Assembly: GCA_036263655.1 (NCBI GenBank)
Contig: DATAGP010000047.1
Location: forward strand, 1 to 64,000
Direction: 5' to 3'
From: Schlegelella_A sp036263655
GTDB taxonomy: Bacteria > Pseudomonadota > Gammaproteobacteria > Burkholderiales > Burkholderiaceae_C
Length of the DNA: 64,000 nucleotides
Below the pieces are notes generated by a model that did no database searches, was not told the DNA's origin, and worked only from the letters and a program-made list of their open reading frames with translations. Position numbers and translations under genes: made by a program. Positions 55,066 to 64,000 of this stretch are shown here, in pieces; position 1 is the first letter of the stretch; each line of letters opens with the position of its first letter.

Positions 55066-55872
55066 ATGGCGAACGACCCGGGACATCGCATGACGCAGCG
55101 GGCCAGGATCCTCGCGCTCACGAGCGGCAAGGGTGGCGTGGGCAAGACCTTCCTCTCCGCCAACCTCGCGGCGGCGCTGGCGCGGCGCGGCGAGCGCGTG
55201 CTCGTGCTCGACGCCGATCTCGGCCTCGCCAACCTCGATGTCGTGCTCAACCTTCATCCGAAGGTCACGCTGCACGACGTGTTCACCGGAACGGCGACGC
55301 TCGACGCCGCCATCCTGCCGGCGCCCGGGGGCTTTTCCGCCCTGCTCGCCGGCTCGGGCCTCGTCGAGTACTCGCGCCTGACGCCGCAGGTGCGCGACCA
55401 ACTCATCGAGGTCGTCCAGCAGCTCGCGCCGAGGTTCGACTGGATCCTGCTCGACACCGGCGCCGGCATCTCCGACGTCGTGCTGCATGCGATCTCGCTC
55501 GCCGACGACGTGCTCGTCATCGCCACGCCGGAGCCGACCTCGATGACCGATGCCTACGCCGCGATCAAGGTGCTGGCGACGCAGCAGGCGCGCCGCGGCA
55601 TCCTTGTCGTCGTCAACCAGGTGAGCTGCACGGGCGAGGGCCGGCGCGTGCGCAACCAGCTGCAGCTCGTGGCCGACCGCTTCGTCGTGCCGCATCTCGA
55701 GGTGCTCGAGGAGCCGCTCCATCTCGACTTCCTGGGCGAGATACCGGTCGACCATTTCGTCCGCGACGCGGTGCAGCGGCGGCAGCTGCTGCTGGAGTGG
55801 ATGCCCGGCTCGGTGGCTGCGATCGCAGTGGTCGGCGTCGCCGAGCGGCTCGGCGAGAAGCTGACGGCCTGA
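55066..55872 (+). CDS. MinD/FlhG-like ATPase
   Basis: 268 aa. Deviant Walker A LTSGKGGVGKTFLSANLAAAL and LVLDADLGLANLDVVL place it in the ParA/MinD family, near FlhG/YlxH proteins, which couple flagellar number to ATP state. The family's switch II DWILLDTGAGIS is present; the C-terminal membrane-targeting helix of MinD is not obvious. ATG 55066 or 55090. It follows the diguanylate cyclase by 8 nt. No flagellar genes are nearby, so the target is unknown. A GC hairpin (55887-55894 with 55910-55917) lies in the short convergent gap to the Smr gene. Confidence 0.85.
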   Translation: MANDPGHRMTQRARILALTSGKGGVGKTFLSANLAAALARRGERVLVLDADLGLANLDVVLNLHPKVTLHDVFTGTATLDAAILPAPGGFSALLAGSGLVEYSRLTPQVRDQLIEVVQQLAPRFDWILLDTGAGISDVVLHAISLADDVLVIATPEPTSMTDAYAAIKVLATQQARRGILVVVNQVSCTGEGRRVRNQLQLVADRFVVPHLEVLEEPLHLDFLGEIPVDHFVRDAVQRRQLLLEWMPGSVAAIAVVGVAERLGEKLTA

Positions 55873-55923
55873 AGGCGCGCCGCCCGCCGCGACGGGACGC
55901 AAACCCGCGCGTCGCGGCAGTCG

Positions 55924-56595
55924 TCAGGCGGGTGTCCTGGGCCGCGACGCCGTCTGCAACAGCACGACGAGCGCGCCGTGGCCGCCGTCGGATGCACGCG
56001 CATGCGTGAAGGCCAGCACCTCCTGGCGCTGCACCAGCCACGTCTTCACCTTTGCCTTGAGGACCGGCTCGCGTCCCGGCGAGCCGAGTCCCTTGCCGTG
56101 CACCACCCGCACGCAGCGCAGGCCGGCGCGTGCCGCTTCGCGCAGGAACTCGGCGAGCCGCTCGCGCGCTGCCTCGCGCCGCAGCCCGTGCAGGTCGACC
56201 TCGGCCTGCGTCACCCACACGCCGCGACGGAGCTTGCGCACGACGTCGGGGCCGACGCCGCGGCGGCGGAACGAGAGCGCGTCGTCGGTCTCGAGCAGCG
56301 ACTCGACGTCGAACTCGTCGGAGATCGATTCCGCCAGCACCGCCGCCTCGTCTTGCTGCCGCTGTCGCGCCACGGGACTCGGCCTCGGTCGCTCCGGCAG
56401 GGCCGGTGCCGACCGGCGCAAGGGCAGTACCGTCCCGACCGAGCGCACGAAGAGATCGCGCTCGCGCTTCTCGGCCGTCGCCCGCTGGCGTTCCTGGGTC
56501 TCGGCGGCCTGCGTTGCGGCCCGCTTCTCGCGCAGCGCGGCGCGCAGCGCGGCGAGGTCGTGCAGCGTGTGCGTCTTGACGCGCTGGCCGGTCAC
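55924..56595 (-). CDS. Smr-domain protein (MutS2 C-terminal type)
   Basis: 223 aa. A Lys/Arg/Glu-rich N-terminal half is followed by a Smr domain with EVDLHGLRREAARERLAEFL and VRVVHGKGLGSPGREPVLKAKV, the nuclease-associated HGxG motif. Single-Smr proteins of this length are common in beta- and gammaproteobacteria (YdaL/SmrA/B type) and are thought to cleave RNA or nicked DNA. The GTG at 56595 overlaps the radC stop (GTGA). Confidence 0.9.
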   Translation of the reverse strand: MTGQRVKTHTLHDLAALRAALREKRAATQAAETQERQRATAEKRERDLFVRSVGTVLPLRRSAPALPERPRPSPVARQRQQDEAAVLAESISDEFDVESLLETDDALSFRRRGVGPDVVRKLRRGVWVTQAEVDLHGLRREAARERLAEFLREAARAGLRCVRVVHGKGLGSPGREPVLKAKVKTWLVQRQEVLAFTHARASDGGHGALVVLLQTASRPRTPA

Positions 56596-57263
56596 AGCAA
56601 GCCTCGCTCGGCGAAAGACACCACAGCGCCCCGGCCGACGACCAGATGATCGAGCACGCGCACGTCGACGAGGGCGAGCGCGCTCTTCAGCGTCTCGGTC
56701 AGGAACTCGTCCGCACGCGACGGCTCGGCCGCCCCCGACGGGTGGTTGTGGGCGAGGATCACCGACGCGGCGCCGAACTCGAGGGCGCGCTTGACCACCT
56801 CGCGCGGGTAGACGCTGGTCTGCGTCAGCGTGCCGCGGAACATCTCCTCGAGCCGCAGCAGGCGGCTCTGGGCGTCCAGGAAGAGCACGGCGAAGACCTC
56901 GTGCTCGCGAGCGGCGAGCTGCAGCAACAGGTACTCCTTGACCTTCGCCGGCGAGTCGAAGACCGGCCGCGCGGCCAGCTCGCTGGCCACCGAGCGCCGC
57001 GCCAGCTCGAGCACGGCGGCCATCTCGGCGCGCTTCGCCGGACCGAGGCCCTTGACTTGGTCGAGCTGCGCGGGCGTGGCGTGCAGCAGCCCCGACAGGC
57101 CGCCGAAGGTGGCGAGCAGCGCCTCGGCCAGCTGCAGCACGCCGGTTCCCGGCAGGCCGGTGCGCAGGAGCAGGGCGATGAGCTCGGTGTCCGCCAAGGC
57201 CGCCGGTCCGAGGGCGAGCAGCTTTTCGCGCGGTCTCGCCGAGGCGGGGATGTCCTTGAACAT
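56592..57263 (-). CDS. radC: RadC family protein
   Basis: 223 aa. N-terminal UPF0758 helix-hairpin-helix part (RPREKLLALGPAALADTELIA) and a C-terminal JAMM-type domain: EVFAVLFLDAQ, then ILAHNHPSGAAEPSRAD with the His-x-His, Ser and Asp metal ligands. The role of RadC in DNA repair is disputed. ATG 57263. Divergent from the FKBP gene, with 42 nt between the starts. Confidence 0.93.
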   Translation of the reverse strand: MFKDIPASARPREKLLALGPAALADTELIALLLRTGLPGTGVLQLAEALLATFGGLSGLLHATPAQLDQVKGLGPAKRAEMAAVLELARRSVASELAARPVFDSPAKVKEYLLLQLAAREHEVFAVLFLDAQSRLLRLEEMFRGTLTQTSVYPREVVKRALEFGAASVILAHNHPSGAAEPSRADEFLTETLKSALALVDVRVLDHLVVGRGAVVSFAERGLL

Positions 57264-57305
57264 GGCGGGTCGGGCCGGCCGGCGCGCAGGTCGCCGGCTC
57301 GTAAA

Positions 57306-57782
57306 ATGCACGCCAGTCTATTCGCTCGAAAGTCCCGCTTGAATCGCGTCCAGCCCGGTTCGTTCCTCACCTTGCACTACCGCCTGCGCGGACCCGAAGG
57401 CGAGCCGTTCGTCGATACCTTCGGCAGCCAGCCGGCGACGCTCTCGCTCGGCAACGGCGAGCTGGCGCCGGCGATGGAGGCGCGCCTGCTCGGCCTGCCC
57501 GAGGGCAGCCGCGAATCGTTCTCGCTGGCACCGGGCGACGCGTTCGGCGAGCGCAATCCCGAGCTCCTGCAACGGGTGCGGCGCTCACTGCTCGAGGAGC
57601 ACGGCGACGCCGAGCAGGACTACCGCGTGGGCGACGTCGTCAGCTTCCCCACGCCTGACGGCCAGGGCAGCTTCGCCGGGGTCGTGCGCGAAGTCGCCGC
57701 CGACACGCTGGTGTTCGACTTCAACCACCCCCTGGCCGGGCGGTCGGTCACCTTCGACGTCGAGCTGATCGGCATCCTGTGA
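57306..57782 (+). CDS. FKBP-type peptidyl-prolyl isomerase, SlpA-like
   Basis: 158 aa. SlyD/SlpA-type FKBP fold: FLTLHYRLRGPEGEPFVDT, the IF-like insert starting after SLAPGDAFGERNPEL, and the closing DFNHPLAGRSVTFDVELI. It lacks the His-rich metal tail of SlyD, so SlpA is the better fit. It lies 10 nt before ispH on the same strand, as slpA-ispH do in many proteobacteria. Confidence 0.9.
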   Translation: MHASLFARKSRLNRVQPGSFLTLHYRLRGPEGEPFVDTFGSQPATLSLGNGELAPAMEARLLGLPEGSRESFSLAPGDAFGERNPELLQRVRRSLLEEHGDAEQDYRVGDVVSFPTPDGQGSFAGVVREVAADTLVFDFNHPLAGRSVTFDVELIGIL

Positions 57783-57792
57783 GGCTCATCCC

Positions 57793-58749
57793 TTGACCGT
57801 CGAGGACGTCGTCCTCGCCGAGCCGCGCGGCTTCTGCGCCGGCGTCGACCGGGCCATCGAGATCGTCGAGCGCGCCCTGCAGAAGTTCGGCGCGCCGATC
57901 TACGTCCGCCACGAGATCGTCCACAACACCTATGTCGTCGACGACCTGAAGCGCAAGGGCGCGATCTTCATCGAGGACCTCGCCGAGGTGCCGCCCGGGG
58001 CGACGCTCGTCTTCAGCGCCCACGGCGTGTCGCAGGCGGTGCGCCAGGAAGCGCAGGCGCGCGGCTTCTCGGTGTTCGACGCCACCTGCCCGCTGGTCAC
58101 CAAGGTGCACGTCGAGGTCGCCAAGCTCGCCAAGCTGGGCTACGAGTTCATCATGATCGGCCACAAGGGACATCCCGAGGTCGAAGGCACCATGGGCCAG
58201 CTCGACCACGGCATCCACCTCGTGGAGGACGTGGCCGACGTCGCCGCCGTGAACGTCGCGCCGGGCCAGCCGCTGGCGGTCGTCACCCAGACGACGCTCT
58301 CGGTCGACGATGCCGCCGAGATCCTGGAGGCCGTCAAGCGACGCTTCCCGGACGTCCGCGAGCCGAAGCAGCAGGACATCTGCTACGCGACGCAGAACCG
58401 CCAGGACGCCGTCAAGGTGCTGGCGCCGGGCGTCGACGTGCTCGTCGTCGTCGGCAGCCCGAGCAGCTCGAACAGCAACCGACTGCGCGAGCTGGCCGAG
58501 CGCCTGGGCGCCGACGCCTACATGGTCGACAAGGCCGACGACCTGCAGCCCGCGTGGTTCGAGGGCAAGCGCCGCGTCGGCGTGACGGCCGGCGCCTCGG
58601 CCCCGGAGGTGCTCGTGCAGCAGGTCATCGAGCGCCTGCGCGCTCTCGGGGCCGTGTCGGTGCGGACGCTGCCCGGCACGCCGGAGACGGTGCACTTCCC
58701 CTTGCCGATGGGCCTCGGCGACCGGGCAATGGGCATCGTCAAGGCGTGA
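57793..58749 (+). CDS. ispH: 4-hydroxy-3-methylbut-2-enyl diphosphate reductase
   Basis: 318 aa. Last step of the MEP isoprenoid route, making IPP and DMAPP with a [4Fe-4S] cluster. Cluster Cys are Cys15 (PRGFCAGVDRA), Cys99 (DATCPLV) and Cys197 (DICYATQNRQ). FSAHGVSQAV and GSPSSSNSNRL are typical substrate-site motifs. It starts at TTG 57793, 10 nt behind the FKBP gene; no ATG or GTG fits better. Confidence 0.96.
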   Translation: MTVEDVVLAEPRGFCAGVDRAIEIVERALQKFGAPIYVRHEIVHNTYVVDDLKRKGAIFIEDLAEVPPGATLVFSAHGVSQAVRQEAQARGFSVFDATCPLVTKVHVEVAKLAKLGYEFIMIGHKGHPEVEGTMGQLDHGIHLVEDVADVAAVNVAPGQPLAVVTQTTLSVDDAAEILEAVKRRFPDVREPKQQDICYATQNRQDAVKVLAPGVDVLVVVGSPSSSNSNRLRELAERLGADAYMVDKADDLQPAWFEGKRRVGVTAGASAPEVLVQQVIERLRALGAVSVRTLPGTPETVHFPLPMGLGDRAMGIVKA

Positions 58750-58826
58750 GCGGCCGGCGGCGCACTGCGCGCCTCGCGCGGGTGCGTCCCTACAATCCCG
58801 CTCCCCTCCCCACGCCGGCCTCGCCC

Positions 58827-60130
<1,304 letters not shown>

Positions 60131-60134
<4 letters not shown>

Positions 60135-60991
60135 AGGACATGCGGTCGCCGGCCACGACTCCTGCTCCGGCGGCGCCGGGCGCCACGGTGGCGAGCCGTG
60201 CCGCGTCGATGCTCGCGGCGCTCGCCGAGGTCCGCCTCGTGCCCGCGCCGAGCAGCGCCGAGCCTGCTTTCTCGCTGGAAGAGGCGTACGCCGTCGCCGA
60301 CGAGATCCGGCGCCTGCGCATCGAGCGCGGCGAGCGGCCGCTCGGCTACAAGATCGGCTTCACGAACCGGGGCATCTGGGACCGCTACGGCGTCCATGCG
60401 CCGATCTGGGCGCCGATCTGGGACAGCACGGTCGAATCGCTCGACGAACGGGGCGAAGCCGTCGTGTCGCTGGCGGCGTTCGCGCAACCGCGCCTGGAGC
60501 CGGAGGTGATGTTCGGCTTCGCGAGCGCGCCGCGTGCCGGCATGACCGAGGCCGAGCTTGCCGGCTGCATCGACTGGGTCGCGCACGGCTTCGAGATCGT
60601 CCACACCCACTTCGACGGCTGGCGCTTCAAGGCGGCGGACACGGTGGCAGACTTCGGACTGCACGGTCGCCTCTTCGTCGGTCGGCGGGTGCCCATCGCG
60701 CGTTTCGCCGACCCGGTCGCAGAACTGGCCCGCCTGGTCGTCACGCTGAGCTGCGACGAGCGCGAGGTCGAGGCCGGCCGCGCCGACATCGTCCTGGGCG
60801 GTCCGCTCACGGCCTTGCGCTTGTGGATGGAACGCATGGCAGCACAGCCGCACCAGTGGCCGGTGCGCGCCGGCGACATCGTCTCCACCGGCACGATCAC
60901 CGACGCGGCGCCGATGCGACCTGGCCAACGCTGGTCGACGCGCCTCGGCGACGAGCGCCTGCCCGGCGCCGCCTTGCGCACGACCGAGTGA
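60131..60991 (+). CDS. 2-keto-4-pentenoate hydratase-like (FAH superfamily) protein
   Basis: 286 aa. Matches the fumarylacetoacetate hydrolase/MhpD fold: LEEAYAVADEIRRLRIERGE, RPLGYKIGFTNRGIWDRYG, RLEPEVMFGF (metal-binding Glu residues) and the closing AGDIVSTGTITDAAPM. Such enzymes hydrate or decarboxylate 2-oxo acids from aromatic breakdown; no partner pathway genes are near, so the substrate is unclear. GTG 60131 overlaps the serS stop; ATG 60140 is an alternative. Confidence 0.85.
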
Positions 60992-61079
60992 GACCGTCTC
61001 GCCGCAGCCCCGTGCTCCGGCTGCAGTGCGGCGAGGCCCTAGAATCCCGGCCTCGGCCGGACCCGCCGATGCACGACCC

Positions 61080-61170
61080 GGAGAGGTGGCAGAGTGGTCG
61101 AATGCGCCGGACTCGAAATCCGGTTCACGGTCATGCCGTGACGTGGGTTCGAATCCCACCCTCTCCACCA
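61080..61170 (+). tRNA. tRNA-Ser(CGA)
   Basis: A complete class II tRNA with acceptor GGAGAGG (61080-61086) and CCTCTCC, discriminator A and encoded CCA ending at 61170. The anticodon arm CCGGA/TCCGG holds loop CTCGAAA with anticodon CGA at 61114-61116. A long variable arm (ACGGTCATGCCGT) and T-loop GGTTCGAATCC are present. It reads UCG codons. Confidence 0.97.
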
Positions 61171-61714
61171 AAGGTCCAAGGAGTCAAGAGGACGCAGAAG
61201 CGGTTGCTGCGGCTCTCACGGTGCTCCTCTCCTCTGCCGTAGCCTCCAGCAGCTCCTAGCCGGTTCGGGGACAGCACGCGTCCGGGCTCGCGGCTCGGCT
61301 ACCCCTGAACGCGATCTTCGCGGTGACGCGGTGTCCGTCATCAAGCGCCTTATCGGCCCCGCGCTTATGGGGGCGACGCGCTACCGGTGCATCCCTACAC
61401 TCGCTCGAGCGAGTCAAACCGACGAAGCCCAGCTGAACGGTGGCTATTTGCTCAGGAACTGGGGCCCCGTACGAATCACTCTGGCTGGCTGTTGATGATG
61501 ATCGGGTGGTCTCGCCGGACTGTCGCTGCTCGCTGCCGCGCTCGTGTTCTATGCAAGTGGCAGGGTCTCCGCGCCCTTGCTTCTGTTCGGATTGGTCTCC
61601 TGTGCGCTCGGCGTTCACGCTCGACATCTCGCAAGGAAGCGCGACGACTAGCTGCGCAACGGCTGACCGGATTCATGTCTCCTTGGGCCACGCAGCCTTG
61701 CCCTATGGCGTCGA
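61171..61714. other. decayed stretch behind tRNA-Ser
   Basis: No intact gene is seen between tRNA-Ser and the citrate synthase gene. The stretch holds the remains of a small membrane protein (61495-61651). No tRNA-Ser 3' repeat was found that would mark an att site in the window. Confidence 0.5.
61495..61651 (+). pseudogene. frameshifted small membrane protein
   Basis: From ATG 61495 the reading gives MMIG, then derails. One frame over it continues GGLAGLSLLAAALVFYASG, then SAPLLLFGLVSCALGVHARH, ending at TAG 61649-61651. Together this would be a two-helix membrane protein of about 50 residues with one indel near 61505. The family is not recognised; the ORF may be a chance one. Confidence 0.3.
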
Positions 61715-62959
61715 TCAACGTCTTCTGAACACGCGCCCTCTCTCTTCTTCCACCGGTTTGGGCCTCTCCCCGATGTAGGCGGCGCGCGGGCGGATCAACG
61801 TCCCCGTGCGTTGCTGCTCCTGGATGTGCGCCACCCATCCGATCGTGCGGGCGACGGCGAAGAGGGCGAACGCAGCGCCGGCAGGGGCACCGGCAGCGTG
61901 GCACGTGGCGACCAGTCCGTAGTCCAGCGTGGGCCCCAGCCCGTGCTGCTGCCACACGGCGGAAACGAAGCCCTCCAGCCGCTGCTTCGGGCGAAGCCTC
62001 GACAGCAGATGGAGTCCACGCGGATCCCCATCGGGATAGAGCCGATGCCCGAATCCGCTCAGCGGCACAGGCTGTGCGAAAGGGCGTTCATCCTCTCCGA
62101 CTCTCTGCCGATCCAGTGCCTGCATCGTGGGCCAAAGCGCCTCGACGTCGGAGATCATCCCGCCATGCCGTTTGCCCGAGAGCGCGGCGAGCGCCGCGCC
62201 GACGGCAGCCCGACTCGTCGCGCCCGTGCTGGCGACGCAGCGTGCCGTGAAGCTGGAGGCGTTCAGCTCGTGGTCGGCCGAGAGAACCATGGCCCGCCTC
62301 AGGGCGTCGGTGGCTGAACGGGGAAGGTCCCATGCTCGCTGCAATCGCTCGTGCAGAGGGCCTCCGTCACTCTCACGGGAGCCGGCCGTGGCCGCAAGGA
62401 GCAGCGCTTGCACGCACCGCCACCCTGCGACAGGCGGCTCTTCATGGTCGATCTCGCTCGCCCAGTCATCGGCGACCAGGTGGTAGGCCGAAGGCAGCCG
62501 TGCCGGCATCGGTGAACCGACGGTGCGCCCGAGGGCCGTGCGGGCCCGCCTTGAAAGCGGTGGGGTGCAGATCGGCAGCTGGCCGACATCGCAGCCCCAC
62601 AGCAGAGCAGCGATCTCTTCGAGGCATGCCGTCTCCGCGAGATCGATGACATCGTGGCCGCGGTAGTAGATGCGTCCGCGATCGATCAGGCACAACGCGG
62701 ATTCGAGCACCGGCAGCCCGAAGTCGAGCGTCGCCCGCGCCACTGACCCGGCTTGGCGCGCGCCGCTGTTTCGCTGCCTCAGCCGCTCGACTTCGGCCAG
62801 TGAGTAATGCTTTCGGTGCGCGCCCGGATCTACCTTCGGGTGCAGCAGGCCGCGGCTGACGTACGTGTAGAGCGTCCCGAGGCTGACCTCAAGAATCTGC
62901 GCGGCCTCCCGAGCCGAGACCCACGTCGTCTCCTTGTCGATGCTGGGAGCGCCTGCCAT
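61715..62959 (-). CDS. citrate synthase family protein with N-terminal HTH domain
   Basis: 414 aa. Residues about 13-62 are a MerR-like HTH (WVSAREAAQILEVSLGTLYTY, then RKHYSLAEVERLRQR). The remainder is a citrate synthase fold with all three catalytic residues: His230 (ADHELNAS), His305 (SGFGHRLYP) and Asp346 (TLDYGL); GKRHGGMI and the RPRAAYIG Arg are also present. This fused type is found in several proteobacteria, but its reaction and any DNA target are unknown. It is divergent from a CoA-transferase gene with 80 nt between, which suggests a shared pathway over CoA thioesters and possibly autoregulation by the HTH. Confidence 0.88.
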   Translation of the reverse strand: MAGAPSIDKETTWVSAREAAQILEVSLGTLYTYVSRGLLHPKVDPGAHRKHYSLAEVERLRQRNSGARQAGSVARATLDFGLPVLESALCLIDRGRIYYRGHDVIDLAETACLEEIAALLWGCDVGQLPICTPPLSRRARTALGRTVGSPMPARLPSAYHLVADDWASEIDHEEPPVAGWRCVQALLLAATAGSRESDGGPLHERLQRAWDLPRSATDALRRAMVLSADHELNASSFTARCVASTGATSRAAVGAALAALSGKRHGGMISDVEALWPTMQALDRQRVGEDERPFAQPVPLSGFGHRLYPDGDPRGLHLLSRLRPKQRLEGFVSAVWQQHGLGPTLDYGLVATCHAAGAPAGAAFALFAVARTIGWVAHIQEQQRTGTLIRPRAAYIGERPKPVEEERGRVFRRR

Positions 62960-63039
62960 CGATCGAGCCGATCGAGATTGACGCCATCCGCGTCGGAACG
63001 TGCAATCGTTACACAGCAGCTGCGGCGGACACTCGAGCG

Positions 63040-64000
63040 ATGGCTTTCGGCACCCCCGGCACGGCTCAGGCGATCGTGCGCCAGCTCTGGAGCGCCGCAG
63101 GCTTGCGCGAGGAGGCGCTCGAGCGCCTGGAGCTGCCGGGCAGCGAGCCGGCGCTGCCTTCGTCGTTTCCGATCGGGTCGGCCTTGCAGGTGGCCATCGG
63201 CGCCGCGGGACTGGCCGCGACCGAACTCCTGCGCCTGCGCGGTGGGGCCGAGCAGGCGGTCAGCGTGGACATCCTCGACGCAGTCCGTGAGGGCGCCTGC
63301 CGCTTCAGCGTCGACGGGCGCAAGCCGGTGCTGTGGGAGCCTCTTTCGGGCTTGTATTGGTGCGAAGGCGGCAGCCCAGGCTGGCTTCGCGTCCATGCCA
63401 ACTTCGCCCATCACCGCGATGGCGTGCTTCGCCTGCTGGGCCTGCCGCCGGGCCCTGCGACGACTCCGGAGGCCGTGCAGGATGCGCTGCGCCCGTGGGC
63501 CGCGCTCGACTTCGAGCAGGCTGCGGCCGATCGCGGACTGGTCGTGGCTGCCGTGCGCGATCCGGCCCAGTGGGAGCGGCACCCACAGGCTGCGGCGGTT
63601 CGTGAGCTGCCCCTCATCGGCATCGAGCGCATCGGTGCCGCGCCGGCGACACCGTTGCGACCGGCCGCCAGACGGTCCCGCCCCTTGGCCGGGCTTCGGA
63701 TCCTCGAGCTCACCCGAATACTCGCCGGGCCCGTGACCGGCCGGACGCTGGCGGCGCACGGTGCCGATGTCTTGCTGATCAACGGTCCGCACCTCCCGAA
63801 CATCGATGCCATCGCCGAGACCAGCCGCGGCAAGCTCTCGGCGGTTCTCGATTTGCGTGAGAACGGCGACCTCCAGCGCATGCGTGAACGGATCCGCGAG
63901 GCAGACGTGTTCCTGCAGGCGTACCGCCCGGGAGCGCTGGCCGAGCGCGGACTCGGACCCAGGGACCTTGCGGAGCTGCGACCCGGCATCGTCTACGCGT
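63040..64000 (+). CDS. CoA-transferase family III (CaiB/BaiF), partial
   Basis: Open to the window end; 320 residues are visible from ATG 63040. The first about 200 residues form a degenerate CaiB-like half (LRGGAEQAVSVDILDAV, GLYWCEGGSPGWLRVHANF), and the second starts LAGLRILELTRILAGPVTGR and reaches ADVFLQAYRPGALAERGLG. The catalytic Asp of class III enzymes lies beyond the window. These enzymes move CoA between carboxylic acids. The duplicated layout is a known long variant. Divergent from the HTH-citrate synthase gene, which suggests joint function. Confidence 0.85.
   Translation, partial: MAFGTPGTAQAIVRQLWSAAGLREEALERLELPGSEPALPSSFPIGSALQVAIGAAGLAATELLRLRGGAEQAVSVDILDAVREGACRFSVDGRKPVLWEPLSGLYWCEGGSPGWLRVHANFAHHRDGVLRLLGLPPGPATTPEAVQDALRPWAALDFEQAAADRGLVVAAVRDPAQWERHPQAAAVRELPLIGIERIGAAPATPLRPAARRSRPLAGLRILELTRILAGPVTGRTLAAHGADVLLINGPHLPNIDAIAETSRGKLSAVLDLRENGDLQRMRERIREADVFLQAYRPGALAERGLGPRDLAELRPGIVYA

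Overview
The window is a GC-rich proteobacterial chromosome segment, most likely a betaproteobacterium of the Burkholderiales type. This rests on the run greB / spoT / rpoZ (67 aa) / gmk ... yicC / Ser-Thr kinase / PP2C phosphatase / rph / rdgB / hemW, an order I associate with Burkholderiales, and on the CCA-encoding tRNA genes. Species cannot be named from the sequence alone.

Region 1 (1 to about 10.2 kb) is the right-hand part of an integrated element. Its composition is visibly less GC-rich and coding density is low. It ends at a 47-nt tRNA-Arg(ACG) 3'-half (10164-10210) that has lost its matching 5' half but keeps the native terminator behind it, so this looks like attR. Inside are an HNH endonuclease, a frameshifted tyrosine integrase behind a DUF4224 gene, a small excisionase-like HTH protein, a two-gene operon for a 751-aa membrane-anchored lipoprotein and a Cys-rich small lipoprotein, and two unusual non-coding repeat fields. 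One is a triplicated, about 55-nt hairpin repeat (421-585). The other is a cluster of at least seven hairpins with a constant GGA apex and stems that change by compensatory pairs (5043-5861).

Region 2 (10.3-23.7 kb) starts the chromosome proper: a CpXC protein with a 977-aa Ala-rich protein ending in an HEVGH metallopeptidase-like domain; a MarR / DUF3014 / cation antiporter / YbdK ligase operon; then membrane and stress proteins (DUF2254, MscS, YihY), two of which show frameshifts. Region 3 (23.7-38.9 kb) has aconitase A, a lipoprotein sugar dehydrogenase, an AI-2E family permease, a GmhB-like phosphatase with a GT9 glycosyltransferase, an MFS transporter with galT-galK, a LytS/LytTR two-component pair and an FMN reductase.

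Region 4 (39-61 kb) is the conserved housekeeping block (stringent response, nucleotide metabolism, RNA maturation, kinase/phosphatase signalling, HemW, diguanylate cyclase, MinD-like ATPase, Smr, RadC, FKBP, IspH, SerS). It is interrupted between gmk and yicC by a four-gene cassette: class III aminotransferase, TAXI binding protein, fused TRAP permease and Asp/Glu racemase. Region 5 (61-64 kb) has tRNA-Ser(CGA), a decayed stretch, a citrate synthase with an N-terminal HTH, and a divergent class III CoA-transferase that runs off the window.
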